A DNA stretch of 64,000 nt. Source: Zygnema cylindricum (taxonomy: Eukaryota > Streptophyta > Zygnematophyceae > Zygnematales > Zygnemataceae). Location of the stretch: the NCBI GenBank assembly GCA_037447655.1, contig JBBHKE010001099.1:25001-89000 (forward strand), read 5' to 3'. Shown one piece after another: positions 22,001 through 33,600 of this stretch. The translations under genes and the position numbers were made by a program. Numbering within the stretch: the stretch's first letter is position 1; each line of letters starts with the position of its first letter. The notes under the pieces are model-generated. The model was not told the DNA's origin, made no database searches, and saw only the letters and a list, made by a program, of their open reading frames with translations.

Positions 22001-23890
22001 CCTCTCCCTCATTTCCTCTCTCCTTAAACACAGTAACATTCCTTCCATCTTCCCTCTTTCCCTGGCACGTCATCGTCCTTTTTTTTATTATTTTGCCGAT
22101 CTCAATCGTGAAAGAATGTCGTCAATTCGGAAAATCTTCCTTCGCCTTCATCATGACATTCTCACTCTTGCCTTTTCTCCCACTCACAAAACCGCCCTTC
22201 CCTCTTTCCCTCTTTTCTTTTCCTTCCAGTCATCCTTTCCCTTCTCATTTCATCCTTCTCATCTGTTTTTCTTTGTACAGATCTTAATAGCGAAAGAATG
22301 CCATTAATTCGGTACTCTTCCTTTCTCCTTCATCAATACATCCTCAATCGCACCTTTCCCCCCTCTCACAAAAAATCCCCTCTCTCTTTCCCTCTTTCCT
22401 TCTCCTTCCCGTCATCCTTTCCCTCTCTAATTTCCTCATCCTTTTCATTCTTTTCTTTTTACATTTTTCAATAGTCCCTTTCCCTCTTTCCTCCTCCTTT
22501 CAGTCATCCTTTCCCTCTCTCATTTCATCCTCCTCTTCTTTTTTTCTTTTTACAGATCTCCATAGTGAAAGAATGCCGTCAACTCGGTAACTCCCCCGGA
22601 GGATTTTATCTTCCGAAATTTCGGGACGGGAGTTCCCTTCGTCTTCATATGATGTGTTTAGGTCAACATTGGGAACCCAATACTCGATCCTACGGTCCTC
22701 GACGATCACTTTTTGACAACTCGAAAGCTCCTCCTCTCCCTCCTTTTTTCGTAAACCTCGTAGAAAGGGCTTTACAAAACACAAACTCGAGTTTGTCCAA
22801 AAAGGGAAATTCGGTATTACCTTCGATGAAACCGGAGGTTTGTTTGGCGAATTTTTATGAGCAAAGTGGGGCTCTTGGGATGCATCAGGTGAGAGTGTTT
22901 TTAACAAGGTTTTTTAAGGTTTTTTTTTTTCCTCTTTTTTTTTTTTCCCTTTGTTCCTTTTTATCCCCTTTTTTTTCCCTTTTTTCCTTGTTTTTTCCGT
23001 TTTCTCCCTTTTTTTCCCTTTCCCCTTTTTTTCCTTTTTTTCCTTTTTTTTCTTTTTTCCCCTTTTTGTTTTCGGGATACGGAGTTTGGAAGAGTTCTTT
23101 TTTGGGGGTTTTTCCGTTGAGTAGTGTTTAGTGCTCTGTTTTCTTAAGGATTTTTAAGTAATTTGAAGGATCCTTTACTATCTTTTCTTTCTCTTTTTTA
23201 AGACATGGATTGTGATTAGACAAAAGAACATATTTTCGAATCATGTTGTGATACATTTTGAACAAAAAAGAAACGTATTCATGAATGGCATCTGTATTCA
23301 TTTATATTATTAATGTTTTACGGTCCTAAGACTGTTTGCCAAAAAAACTTGAAGGCAAATAAAATCCGAATCACAAATTATTTCAAATGCTTCCTTCTCT
23401 TTCTCGCCCGATTTAAGAACTACCCTTGTCACTCTATTGATTCATATCTCCTTGAGGTATTTATTTATTCTTTCATAAAAAAAACCTATTACATTAAAAT
23501 ATTATCCACGCTATTACCGCAATCATCTACTAATGATGATTCTGACAGGAACAAAAACATCATCCACACTAATCTTGTGAGCTAATAAGAGTCCGTTCCC
23601 TTCTTGGCTCTCAGGATAAAGACGAATCTCCTTCGAGTCTCCAGCGAGGTTTGCCAGTTGTCTCTTTCTCATTGGGTGACTCGGCCGATTTTGTTTACGG
23701 TAAAGAAAGGAACCCGGATTTGGCAAAAACCTTAGTATTGTCCTCTGGCGATGTACTTATTTTTGGTGGACCGGCTCGTATGGTTTTCCACGGAATTTCA
23801 AAAGTACATTCGAAAACGGCTCCTCATTGGTTGATTCGAGCCACGGGATTGCGACCCGGAAGATTGAACCTCACATTTCGTCAACTGTAG
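13907..23890 (+). CDS. ASC-1/TRIP4-like zinc-finger protein fused to an AlkB-type dioxygenase
   Basis: Predicted exons: 13907-13958, 15797-15897, 16384-17070, 18256-18354, 19762-20598, 22556-22888, 23615-23890. All junctions are GT-AG and phases agree throughout, giving 794 aa. Residues 1-75 resemble the N-terminal domain of plant TRIP4 ([22 protein letters not shown]). Residues 168-200 form a C2HC5 zinc finger ([17 protein letters not shown], then PCLFC). [10 protein letters not shown] at about 303-313 follows as in TRIP4. A low-complexity Glu/Arg/Gly-rich linker comes next. From about 530 ([11 protein letters not shown]) the sequence is AlkB-like: [10 protein letters not shown], iron ligands H702 and D704 (HQD, split by an intron) and H762, and the 2-oxoglutarate signature RLNLTFR at 786-792. 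I see no ASCH domain. Expected roles are ASC-1 complex scaffolding plus demethylation of nucleic acid. Two separate genes remain possible, though no stop or new start separates the halves. Confidence 0.8.
14038..14523. other. Assembly gap (N run) in intron 1 of the TRIP4-AlkB gene
   Basis: 486 N characters directly follow a (CT)n microsatellite (about 13965-14037). Anything inside is unknown; the exon-1 to exon-2 phase match (one base plus two) does not require a further exon. Confidence 0.95.
18935..19757 (+). repeat. Polypyrimidine tract of about 820 nt ending at a 3' splice site
   Basis: (CT)n runs into (CCCCTCT)n and then CCCCCCT-type units, ending in TTTTTAG at the exon starting 19762. 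I count only a handful of purines in the whole tract. The other strand is a G-rich repeat. Confidence 0.9.
20599..20812 (+). repeat. Purine-rich tract starting at a 5' splice site
   Basis: GAGAGGGGGAGAGGGAAA-type sequence begins at the donor of the exon ending 20598. It is low complexity and, I think, intronic. Confidence 0.7.
21420..22555 (+). repeat. Pyrimidine-rich intron with two extra copies of the next exon's start
   Basis: The 3' half of intron 5 is mostly C and T. Sequences starting at 22099 and 22281 repeat the first 30-odd bases of the true exon at 22556 (ATC..AT.G.GAAAGAATG). The copy at 22281 even has a CAG acceptor but meets a stop after eight codons. The copy at 22099 lacks the AG. 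Confidence 0.8.
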
Positions 23891-26852
23891 GTCGATTTAT
23901 TCCTCGCTTAAAAACCTTTTTTTTTCTGTACACACGCTTTTTTTTTGTATAATTTTTTTTTTGTACAAACTTTTTATTTTGTACAAGCGCTTTTTTTGTA
24001 CAGATGTTTTTTTTCTTTATTTTTTTTGTGCGATTGCTTTTTTTTTTTGTGCAACTTTTTTTTTTTTGTACAATTTATTTTCTTGGTACAATTTCTTTTC
24101 TTGGTACAATTTTTTTTTGGTACCTTTTTTTGTGTGTAGAAACACCTTTTTTTGTACAAATTGGGCGTCTAATAGTAGTTTTGATTTGTGCCTCGTTATT
24201 TTTTGTATAAATCGAGAGTAAAATGTTCTAGAGTTCCCTTCGTTTTAGATATTTTTTTGTACAAAATCGAGAGGAGTTCCATACATTGGATTTCTCTCCA
24301 AAATTTTGTTGGTAAAAATGGTGAGTCGTCTAATATTTTGGATTTCTCTTCATTTTTTTTCTTTTTTTGATATGAATTGGGACTCGTCTAATATTTTGGA
24401 TCTCTCCTCAATTTTTTCATTTTTTTTGGGTGATATCGAGGGTTAATTAATTTGTATGATGGAGCTCATTTTTTAATGAAATTTCTTTTTAAAATTGGGT
24501 CTTACTTGGTTTCTGGATTCCTAATATGGTGTGGATAGAAACGACACGAGATTGATAATTGGTTTTTTATAAGAAGTTTTATCAAGGGTATTAATTGTTA
24601 GTGAGTTTTCTAAAAATATTACATTGAGGTTTTTTTTTTAGCATTTTCATGACTATCTTCTTATCTATCTTCCTTTGACTCTAATTTACGAGCTCGATTG
24701 TTAATGTAGACAAAAAGACAAAATTCGTTTTCGTGAATATGACAAAAATAATAAATGAATGGAAACGTTGTCACATCACTTTTCACGGGTCCTATAGACA
24801 GATAACTTACGAGGACGCAATAATGGACTTTGACTTCCTTTGACTTCCTCAGAGAATTGGACTTACCAAAAGGAAAATCCCGTGAAAAAATCCTGTGGCA
24901 ATTACTTTCCTTCGAATCTACACCGCTAATCGTTAATAGTGTTAAAAAAAATCCGTCACTTAAAACATCTTTTCTTGGTGCACACTTGGCGGATTGTCAA
25001 TTCGATGGTTGCTACTGAAAGGCGAGATTATCACCTTCCTATTGGCGGTCCACGGTTGATAATTTGACGAGTGTGCACAGAGAAAAGTCATTTTAAGTGT
25101 CGAAAAAAACTAACGCTGATAACGATAAACGGTGTAGTTTCCTAAACCAGTTTTGAAGGTGAGATCTTCCTTTGTCAAAATCATTTGAGTGAGGAAATCA
25201 TCCCTCCCCTTCTTTCCCATCCCCCCCATCAGCATGGGTAGAGTTCTCAGCCGGAATAGGTACACCCCCTTCCCTCGAGAGCGCTCCCCTTTCGGAATCG
25301 ACATTCCATTACCTCTCCCTCTCCCTCCCTTCCCTCTCCCCCCTCCGTATTCTTTAGCCGCAACATTTCTGATTTTCTCTCCCTCTCCCCCTTTCTTTCT
25401 TGGAATCGACATTTCTCCCCTTCGTTCTTTCCCTCTCCCCCACCCCCCCCCCCCCCCCCCCCTCTCTCTCTCTCTCGCACGATAAGACTTTCCTCCCTCG
25501 GTAACTTCCCTTTTCCTTCCCTCGGCACCCTCTCCTATTGGCCCATCCCAAATGGCTCTCTCGGGTACTTTTATTCTCTTTTCCTCCATTATTTTCACCC
25601 CCTCGGTTTTTAAACATTCACCAACCGGACCCCGGAAAAAAAAAATCCATCCATCCAAGAGATGTCTAGTATGGGTTTCTCAGTTTTCAGTTTTTATTTC
25701 TTTTAGAAGTTAAAACAAGAAAGGGAGAGTCAAAAATACAAACACAAAAAAAGAAAATATGCCACAGCTTTTTTTGTCCAATCCCTCAATTTCTTTCCTC
25801 TCTCCCCTATTTTCCACTTCACCTACTCTCTCTCCCTCCCATCGTCCTTTTCACCCTCCACCACATGTATTTCCTCTTCTTCCCACCCCATCGTTTTCCA
25901 TATGCTACCCTTTATTTGACCGAAACAAACCTATCTCCTTCTCCCTCCCCTCCCTCCTCCCAAATGTCATAAACCCATCCTACACATTCAAAATATCCTC
26001 GGTGTGAGTTAGTATTGGCATACCAAAAAAAAAAAAAAATTGTCGTCTTTTTGTATACCTTGAAAATTCTTCCTTGGGTATCCCTCCTTTACTATTTTGG
26101 ACTACACTCTCTTTGGCCTTACGGGAGAGGATTAGGATTCACGATCTTTAATACTGCGGTACTTATGATTTGGGATTCCTTCGTCCTGTACGATAAACCC
26201 ACTGTCTCCCTTTCCTCTTCCCTCTTCCCTCTTTCCTCTTCCCTCTTCAAGCTTCCCTCTTCCCTCTTCCCTCTTATTTTGTAGAATTTGGTAAGAGACG
26301 CCTTTTGCCTCTCCCTTTATCCCACATTTTTTTTACCTCTTTCTCATGTTATTTCTCTAAGTTCCTATCATATCGACTCATACAGACTTGTGGGGACATT
26401 TTTTGTTCTTTTTTGTGGGGACATTGTGGGGACATTTTTTTTTTTGCTTTTGTGGGGACGTTTTTTTTTTTTTTTTTTTTGTGGGGACGTTTTTTTTTTT
26501 TGTTTTTATGTGGGGACAGTTGTGGGGCTTGTGAAACTATGAAAAAAATATGGAACTATGAAAAAAATATGAAACTATGAAAAAAATATGAAATGCTGCA
26601 TTTTGTCCGCTACCATGACTTCTAATTCAATAAATGTATATACTTTTTTCCTTTATATATTGACATCTTATTTTTCTTTGGAAAAACATGTTCTATTCTT
26701 TGGGTCCATCGAGAAAGTCACAAAAGAAAAAACTTGTATGTATACGGATATACTAAAGTAATGTATGATATATTATAATATGTCATATTTATCTATATGT
26801 ATATACATAAATGTATTTGTAAAGTTTTTTCTTCTCTTTGTACTTATAATAG
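23891..26852. other. Low-complexity region after the AlkB exon
   Basis: It includes a T-rich array with TGTACAA-like units (about 23920-24165), probably in or near the 3' UTR, and C-rich/CT-rich stretches at 25190-25520. It also has TCCCTCT runs at 26210-26280, a TGTGGGGAC plus T(n) array at about 26385-26530, and ATATGAAACTATGAAAAAA repeats at 26530-26600. An open stretch at about 26045-26200 (SLLYYFGLHSLWPYGRG) is hydrophobic but I could not place it in a gene. Confidence 0.5.
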
Positions 26853-27038
26853 CAATCGGACGGATCCCTCTATTTGGTTTGGTGACAGCTGTGATTATTT
26901 TTATTTTCGCACCCAAAAATTATTTTTTTAGCGCCCAACGGAAAATACATTGGGAAATACAACACGTGGCAGATAAAACTCCCTGCGAAAAATGGCGACA
27001 AGTCGCAAGTGCCTCAATGAAAGCGTTCCGATTCAGGA
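26853..27038 (+). CDS. Possible exon of an unrecognised membrane protein
   Basis: The stretch sits between a plausible acceptor (TTATAATAG) and donor (GGA|GTAAGA) and is open in one frame. It has one hydrophobic helix (LFGLVTAVIIFIFA) followed by a hydrophilic part (RKIHWEIQHVADKTPCEKW). I do not recognise the family. A hydrophobic open stretch at 26045-26200 and the exon-like piece at 27538-27636 could belong to the same gene, but the phases do not join directly. Confidence 0.25.
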
Positions 27039-27537
27039 GTAAGACACTCAACGCTCATAGGTTTTTTTTTGTTTTTTTTTTTTTTTGTTTTTTATGGATG
27101 TGAAGAGGACAAAGAGATGGAGCCGGTGGATAGGTCCCTCGAAGGATCCTGATTGTCAAAATAGACGAGGATCTTGATTGTCAAAATAGACAAAGGAGAA
27201 GAGGTGAATGGTTGGAGAGGAAGAACCAACGAGAGACGTAAAAACCAATAAGATGCCGGGGAATCCAAAGGCGTAGACGAAGATAGGACAAAAAACACAA
27301 TCCTCGTGCTCAGTGTGGAGGGCCATCCAATCACCTCAAAGAAAAAGCCTACGATGAACATTTGTAGCGATTGGTGACTCGTCCCCTCGGTAAACAACAT
27401 TTACTGATTAACTTTTGCCTCATCGCTCCTCAGGTCAACCAACCGGGAGAGTCATGACGCTGTGGTATTAGCATTCATGATGTTTTCAGCACAAGAGAAC
27501 TTAACTTTTCGAACAGGTGTATTCGTAAATTTTGCAG

Positions 27538-27636
27538 ATGTGTTTGGAAGGATGATGATTACCCGAAGAAGTACTACATCCTCCCACGAAGTTTACACTT
27601 TTTTATGTACCTTATCGACAGTTACGATGATGACAG
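27538..27636 (+). CDS. Possible exon of unknown gene
   Basis: Between TTTTGCAG and GACAG|GTATAA, one frame reads CVWKDDDYPKKYYILPR and then HFFMYLIDSYDDD. If spliced to 27689, the reading ends after six more codons, so this may be the 3' end of a gene. The family is not recognised. Confidence 0.25.
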
Positions 27637-27710
27637 GTATAAAGGTTATTAAGCTTTGTCGGATACCCATCACAAACTTTTTTTCCAGGTTGATGTTTCA
27701 AATACTTTAA

Positions 27711-29018
27711 TTGGGTGGATCGAAAGTTTTAGACCTCGAGTGTCGTCAGACCAACGTGCCTCCTCGAGCCTCCTCTTTGTGCGAGTCTTATCGTTCTTGG
27801 ACCAACGGGCACTCCCTTTCTCAACTGATATTTCTTTGGTTTTTATTTCTCTGGGATCGGGCACTCGTCAGCGGACCCTCATGGCCAATCACTTCGAACT
27901 GTAGCTCACTACCGCGTCTTTCAATATTCTGCTTTTTTGTTTCCTTCTTGCCTCCTCTTTTGGAGGCAGAGAAACACATGTTGTGAGCCTTATAGAGTAG
28001 GTTGCGCCAGCCTATAAAATTTTTCAATGATCGTTTTTTAGAGCTTAACTTTCAGTTGAACAATTTGTATGTGTTGCTTGGCCACTACTTATCTCTTTTT
28101 TTTCGTTCACTCCCCATCTTGGTTTTCAGATACCCAGAAAAGCATTTTCTCCTGTAAATATGTCATAGGGTGGCTAGGCTAAAGAAAGCTCTCTCTCATC
28201 ACAAGTTATTGAATCATACAGCATTTAGATGTAAATTCAAAGTACCGTCATTGCCTAACAACCAAATACAAATGTCATGAATAAGCTCCTTCCCATGAAT
28301 TATACCTACGATGCTCTCGAACCGAAATACAGTGAGCGACCGCAGTTTGCGTAGTGTGTATCCTTATCCCTTTGCATATGTAGCTTAACATAGCTTCTTT
28401 TACACATCATGTACAGTACTTGCAAGTTCACAGTATTTAGTAGAGTAACTGTACTTTTAACCGTACACTCGGCGTCCGTACTTTACACATTCACTCATAA
28501 CATGTGAGCAGTTGCTTTTAGTGCAACCAGCCTACTACCAACGAAAGTTAAACCACATCAATTACACCTAAATACAAAACCATGCACACAGGTCCACAGA
28601 AAACGACAAAAGACATAAGGAAGCCAGAGCACATTTCCTTCACCAGAAAAACCTATTTCTGACACATTGACAGTCACCCTATGTCCAGTCAGAGAAGCAT
28701 TCTCTCTCAGGAGACATCCGTCGGGCTACAAAATGATATATGACAAATGACAAATGACACTAGTTCCCATTCAATTCCCAGATTTGAAATGAAAAATCCT
28801 AAAATTATCAGATCGATGCGTGCATGCTTGCTAGTTAAAACCTAATTTCCGAGAGTTATTCCTTTCTACATCCATCAAAAACGTGATTATCGAAAAAACC
28901 ACAGCCTCCGTTTAAACTTCATTACATAGTTCCCCGAGAGCCATAAACTTCCCTGTACCATTATAGACTTTGACGTTTCTTTATGAACTTTCTTTAAAAA
29001 CTTTTAATTCCCATTTCG
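27711..29018. other. Intergenic DNA between an unassigned exon and SERRATE
   Basis: No gene is recognised. The right part presumably contains the 3' UTR and polyadenylation region of the minus-strand SERRATE gene. Several open stretches are not supported by composition or resemblance. Confidence 0.4.
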
Positions 29019-30432
29019 TTATAAACTTCTGTAGTCTATAACAGTGACCTCATCCTCAGGAGCATCGAGATCCTTGTAGCTGCGAAACAAGGAAACAAAA
29101 GAATATGTTTTATTTAAATGCGAGATGGTAAACCATCCGAGTGTATGGAAACGAAAAGAAAAGAAAATGGAAAAAGGAAGGTGAAACAATTCGAGGCAGT
29201 CAAAATCCATACGTTTTGGAGAAATGGCGACAGTGATGTAAAAAAAAGCAAACAAACTAAAACAAAGTGGTTCCATGCACAAACATTTCCGTTCTTGGAA
29301 AAAGAATATTTTATAAATGTTATTACAGAAGGTTCAGTTTCAAACAAACAAACCAAAAAAAAAAACTCTGCTGACATTCTGTAAGGGGAGAGGGAGAGGG
29401 GAGAGGGGAGAGAGGAAAAGAGGGGGAGAGAAGGGAGAGAGGGATAAACAGGGAGAAGGGAACTAGTATCAGAGGGAGAGAAAGAAAGCGAGAGACAGGT
29501 GAAAGGGAGCGAGGGGGAGGGAGAGAGGGGGAGGGAGCGAGGGAGAGGGAGAGAGGGAGAGAGGAAGACATGGAGATGGAGAGAGGGAGAAAACAACAGA
29601 GGGAGAAAGGGAGGAGCGAGAGGGAGGGGGAGGGAGAGGTGGGAGACTGAGGAAGAGGGAGAGAGAGGTCAGGGGAGAGAGGGGAAAGAGGAGGTGGAGA
29701 AAGGAGGGGGCGTGGGAGGGGAGGAGAAAGAAACAGGGTGGGTAAAGAGTCGAAGGGGAAGTGATGGAGGAGAAGATAGAGGGGGAGAGAGGGAGAGAGG
29801 GAGAGGGAGGGGGAAGTGGTAAGGAATTGCAATGTATCTTACCTTCTCATACGGCGTGGATCGGGACGCATTCCCGGTGGAATCGGTATCATCATTGGAG
29901 GAGCCCTCAAAGGAAGCAAGCCTCGTCCTCCCAGAGGACCTTCCCTCCCTCTCCCTCTCCCTCCCCGACCATGGAGTCCTCCCATGTCAGGAGGCCCTCC
30001 TTCACCTCCCTCCACATCAAAGGGTGGAGGGTCGAATGGCGGGTCAAAGCCGTCGAAGAAGGGAGGAGGGCCTCCACGTTCCCTCATCATACGCATCGCC
30101 ACTTCGGGAGGGGCCGGTACAAAGGGACCCAGGGGCCTGCAATCATTTACTTTTTCTTATTTTGTTTCACTTGTTTTGTTTTGTTTTTTTTTTTTTGTTT
30201 CTATTCTTTTGATATTTTTCTGATTTCAGAACTAGAACATTAGACTTGATTTTGAGTTTGGACCAAACCTAGGGGCTTGCCTTGATGTTTTTTATAGTTA
30301 TTCTAAGCATTCTTTTTTGAATATGATAGGGTTTGTGGCGAGGGAAAAAGGAATAATGATCCGAAAGGGAGGGGGGATCTTCTCGCTCTGGAGTATCAAG
30401 GGAGTGAAGGGGAACTGCGGAGATACGTTGTG

Positions 30433-30519
<87 letters not shown>

Positions 30520-30558
30520 GGAGAGGGGGAGAGAGGTAGAGAGGGAGAGAGAGGGAGA

Positions 30559-30624
<66 letters not shown>

Positions 30625-30634
30625 GAGAGAGAGG

Positions 30635-30672
<38 letters not shown>

Positions 30673-33600
30673 GAGAGAGAGAGAGGAAGAGAGAGACAGA
30701 GAGAGAGAGAGCCTACCCTGCTCCAGGAACTGGGATCAGCATCGGTGGAGGTTCAGGAGGTACTCCCGGGCCAAATGGTGGTCTTATGGGAGGTCCATCG
30801 AAGGGATCGAACATCGGTACATCCATGGGAGGGCCATCGAAAGGAGGTCGGTCATCAAAGGGAGGTCGACCCATCATAGGAGGGAAGCCCTCCCTCCCAC
30901 CATCATTTTCGAAGGGATCGACATCCCTTGGGGGAGGAGGACGTACAAAACGGTCCCCATCTAATCCCCCACGGTCGAATCTTTCTTCCTCCTGCTCCCT
31001 GTCATAACAATCCCCAGAAAGAAGTTTTTTTTATAGAGTGGCCCCCGATAAATAAAATTTCGTATCTGAGGCAATCTTCCCGCCTCTTCCCTTTTTTTCC
31101 CCCCTCCTCCGCCCTCTCCCCCCCTCCCTCCCTCCCTCTCCATATCCTAAAACCATCCTCCCTTTCGTATCTTCCGCCTCCCTCCCACACCGATCAATAA
31201 TCTGGGGTCCTCTCATGAGGCCCTGGGGCCCTCTCTCCGGTGGAGGCCCCGACTCTCCTCTCCTCAGACTGCCCGAGTCTCTCCTCTGGAGTATACCAAA
31301 AAAGTAAAAAAGAAAGTGAAAGAAAAGAACACTTTTTGTTTGACTTTTCAGATCATGGAAAGGACGGTTCCGATTGGTATGAGTTTTCAGATCGTGGAAA
31401 GGACGGTTGCAATTGGTATGAGTTTTTGATCATGGAAATGGCGGTTCGGATTGGTATGAGTTTCCAGATCATGGAAAGGACAGTTCCGATTGGTATAAGT
31501 TTTCAGATCATGGAAAGGACGGTTCTGATTGGTATGAGTTTTCAGATCATGGAAAGAACGGTTCCGATTGGTATGAGTTTTCAAATCATGGAAAGGACGG
31601 TTGCGATTGGTATGACTTTTCAGATCATGAAAAGGACGGTTCCGATTGGTATTGACTTTCCAGTTCATGGAAAGGACGGTTGAGATTGTTATGACTTTTC
31701 CGGTCATGTAAAGAACGATTCCGATTATTATTAACACGATAAGCAGCCTGCAAAAGGTTTTGCAAGGTCGAATGAAGGAGACAAAAGGGATTTGTGGACC
31801 CTTTTGAAGCGTTCGATATTGGACGGCAGAAGGAGCTGCGATATATGTAACTCTTCCTCTCCCTCTCCCTCACAAATTTCATTTTGAAAAGGATTCAGGC
31901 ATTGGATTGAAACATTAACCACTGCCATAAGCATCTGCACATCAGTTTTTCTGACGTGATACAGTGATTCTATTTTGCCAATCTATGGAGGACAATAAGT
32001 AGGAAATATACTGAGAATTGTTATTAGAGTAAATAAATTATTAGCATGGGGTTTATATAACTGTGATTCATTCTAATTTAGTTCCAAATGACGTGGTTGT
32101 TTTTCAACCGTTTAAAGAATTAACGTTGTGGTGTAATATTAATACTATTTTAAGTTCAAGGGCTACAATTAGTGGAACCGATATAGAGTTATTGACTTGG
32201 ATAATGATACACGGAGGTGTACTGCTGCCCCATACCAACTAAGGAGGCATAAAAGTACACCATCCATCAAATTAGAAACTAAACATGTTTCGGGCGCACA
32301 AAGTTCATCACACAGGTTTCCGACTTTCAATCGTGACATCAGTACCAAAGTGTAAGACCGTTACCTTTCGATTGCTTGCTTCAGAAGACCAATCCAACGG
32401 TTGATCATACGATTAAGCACCTTTTGACTGTCCGAAAAATGTTTACCTTCCAGTCATATCAGTTGTTTTTGACGTATTGTTGTTCACTTATTATCTACGT
32501 ATGCCACAAAGAATGGGTAGGAGCTTACCGGGAGAGGACGGACAGGAGGTCCTGACATTGGAACAGGGGCATCAGGGTCACTGCAAAAAAAAAAAAAAAA
32601 ACGGAAATACGATGTCAAGTTCACGTACAAAAAAAAATGATCGACAAAGGGAGCCTTGTGCTCTCCAAGTTGATAAGCCAAGCATTTGAATTGAATAGAG
32701 CAAAAGAAATCACCAGTTCAGTAAGAGTCAAAAGTGAACCAGGAGAAAACAAAAGGGCTCCAAAAAAACTCACTTCATGTAGTTGTTCTGATATATTTCT
32801 TCTTGCACTTTAGTAGTGGCCGCTGTCATCAACTCCGGGTGTTTCAATTTTAAGTGCTTGTAAACATATTCAGGTCCATGAAACAATTTCGTGCAAGCTT
32901 TTGCGCCACACCCATATTTCCATCCATATTTGTCGTCCTTAATTTTACGTACAAAATTGTCTAAAGCATCTGTCATTGCTTTCTCCAGTTTGTCACGTCC
33001 CAGCAACAAAATCAGAGGATCTTGTCCTCCTGCATCGAGCCTTGCCCGCCAGGTGTCATTAATTCTCTTCTCCCATTCGATTCCAGCATATGATCCGTCA
33101 TCAGAATTGCTATTAGAACGAATTGTACGGAGACCTTTAGGCAAACCCTTGACTTCAAGTCCTCCATAATAGTCCAAGCCGTGAACTCGCCAAAGGTACG
33201 TCAAGAGGATATCCAAAAGTTCAAGTCCCTCCAATGTTTTCTCCAACTTCGGGCCTCGAATTACTACAGAATCATCTGCATCTGAACCCCCTCCTTCCTC
33301 GTCCGTCAGCTCTCTTTTCAATAAATTCTCTTTTATGCCTTTTTCTTTGTCCAGCTTCTCTATCAGAGACCTTGCCAGTCTGATGTCGACCGCCACTCTT
33401 TCAGGTTCCCCCGCCTTAGAAGGAACTTTCGGAGCAGCTTCATCATCACGTTCACGAGCTCGCATATCAATAGATCTCCGGCGTCTTGAACCCATTTCTG
33501 AGTCATCCTCCTCTAAGTCACTCTTCTCACGATTCACGGACGCATTTGCTCCCCTGAAGTGAACCAAAAAGAATAAAATCACAGCAATCAACGCAAGACT

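Noticed and set aside
29499-29832. Open frames in the purine tract near 29.6 kb
   Set aside because: Low-complexity sequence between two SERRATE exons.
30317-30964. Long Arg/Glu open frame on the + strand
   Set aside because: It comes from the (GA)n microsatellite and the antisense of a SERRATE exon.
31240-31737. Open frames with 13-residue repeats on both strands
   Set aside because: They are the 39-bp minisatellite read through; no start context or splice support within the SERRATE intron.
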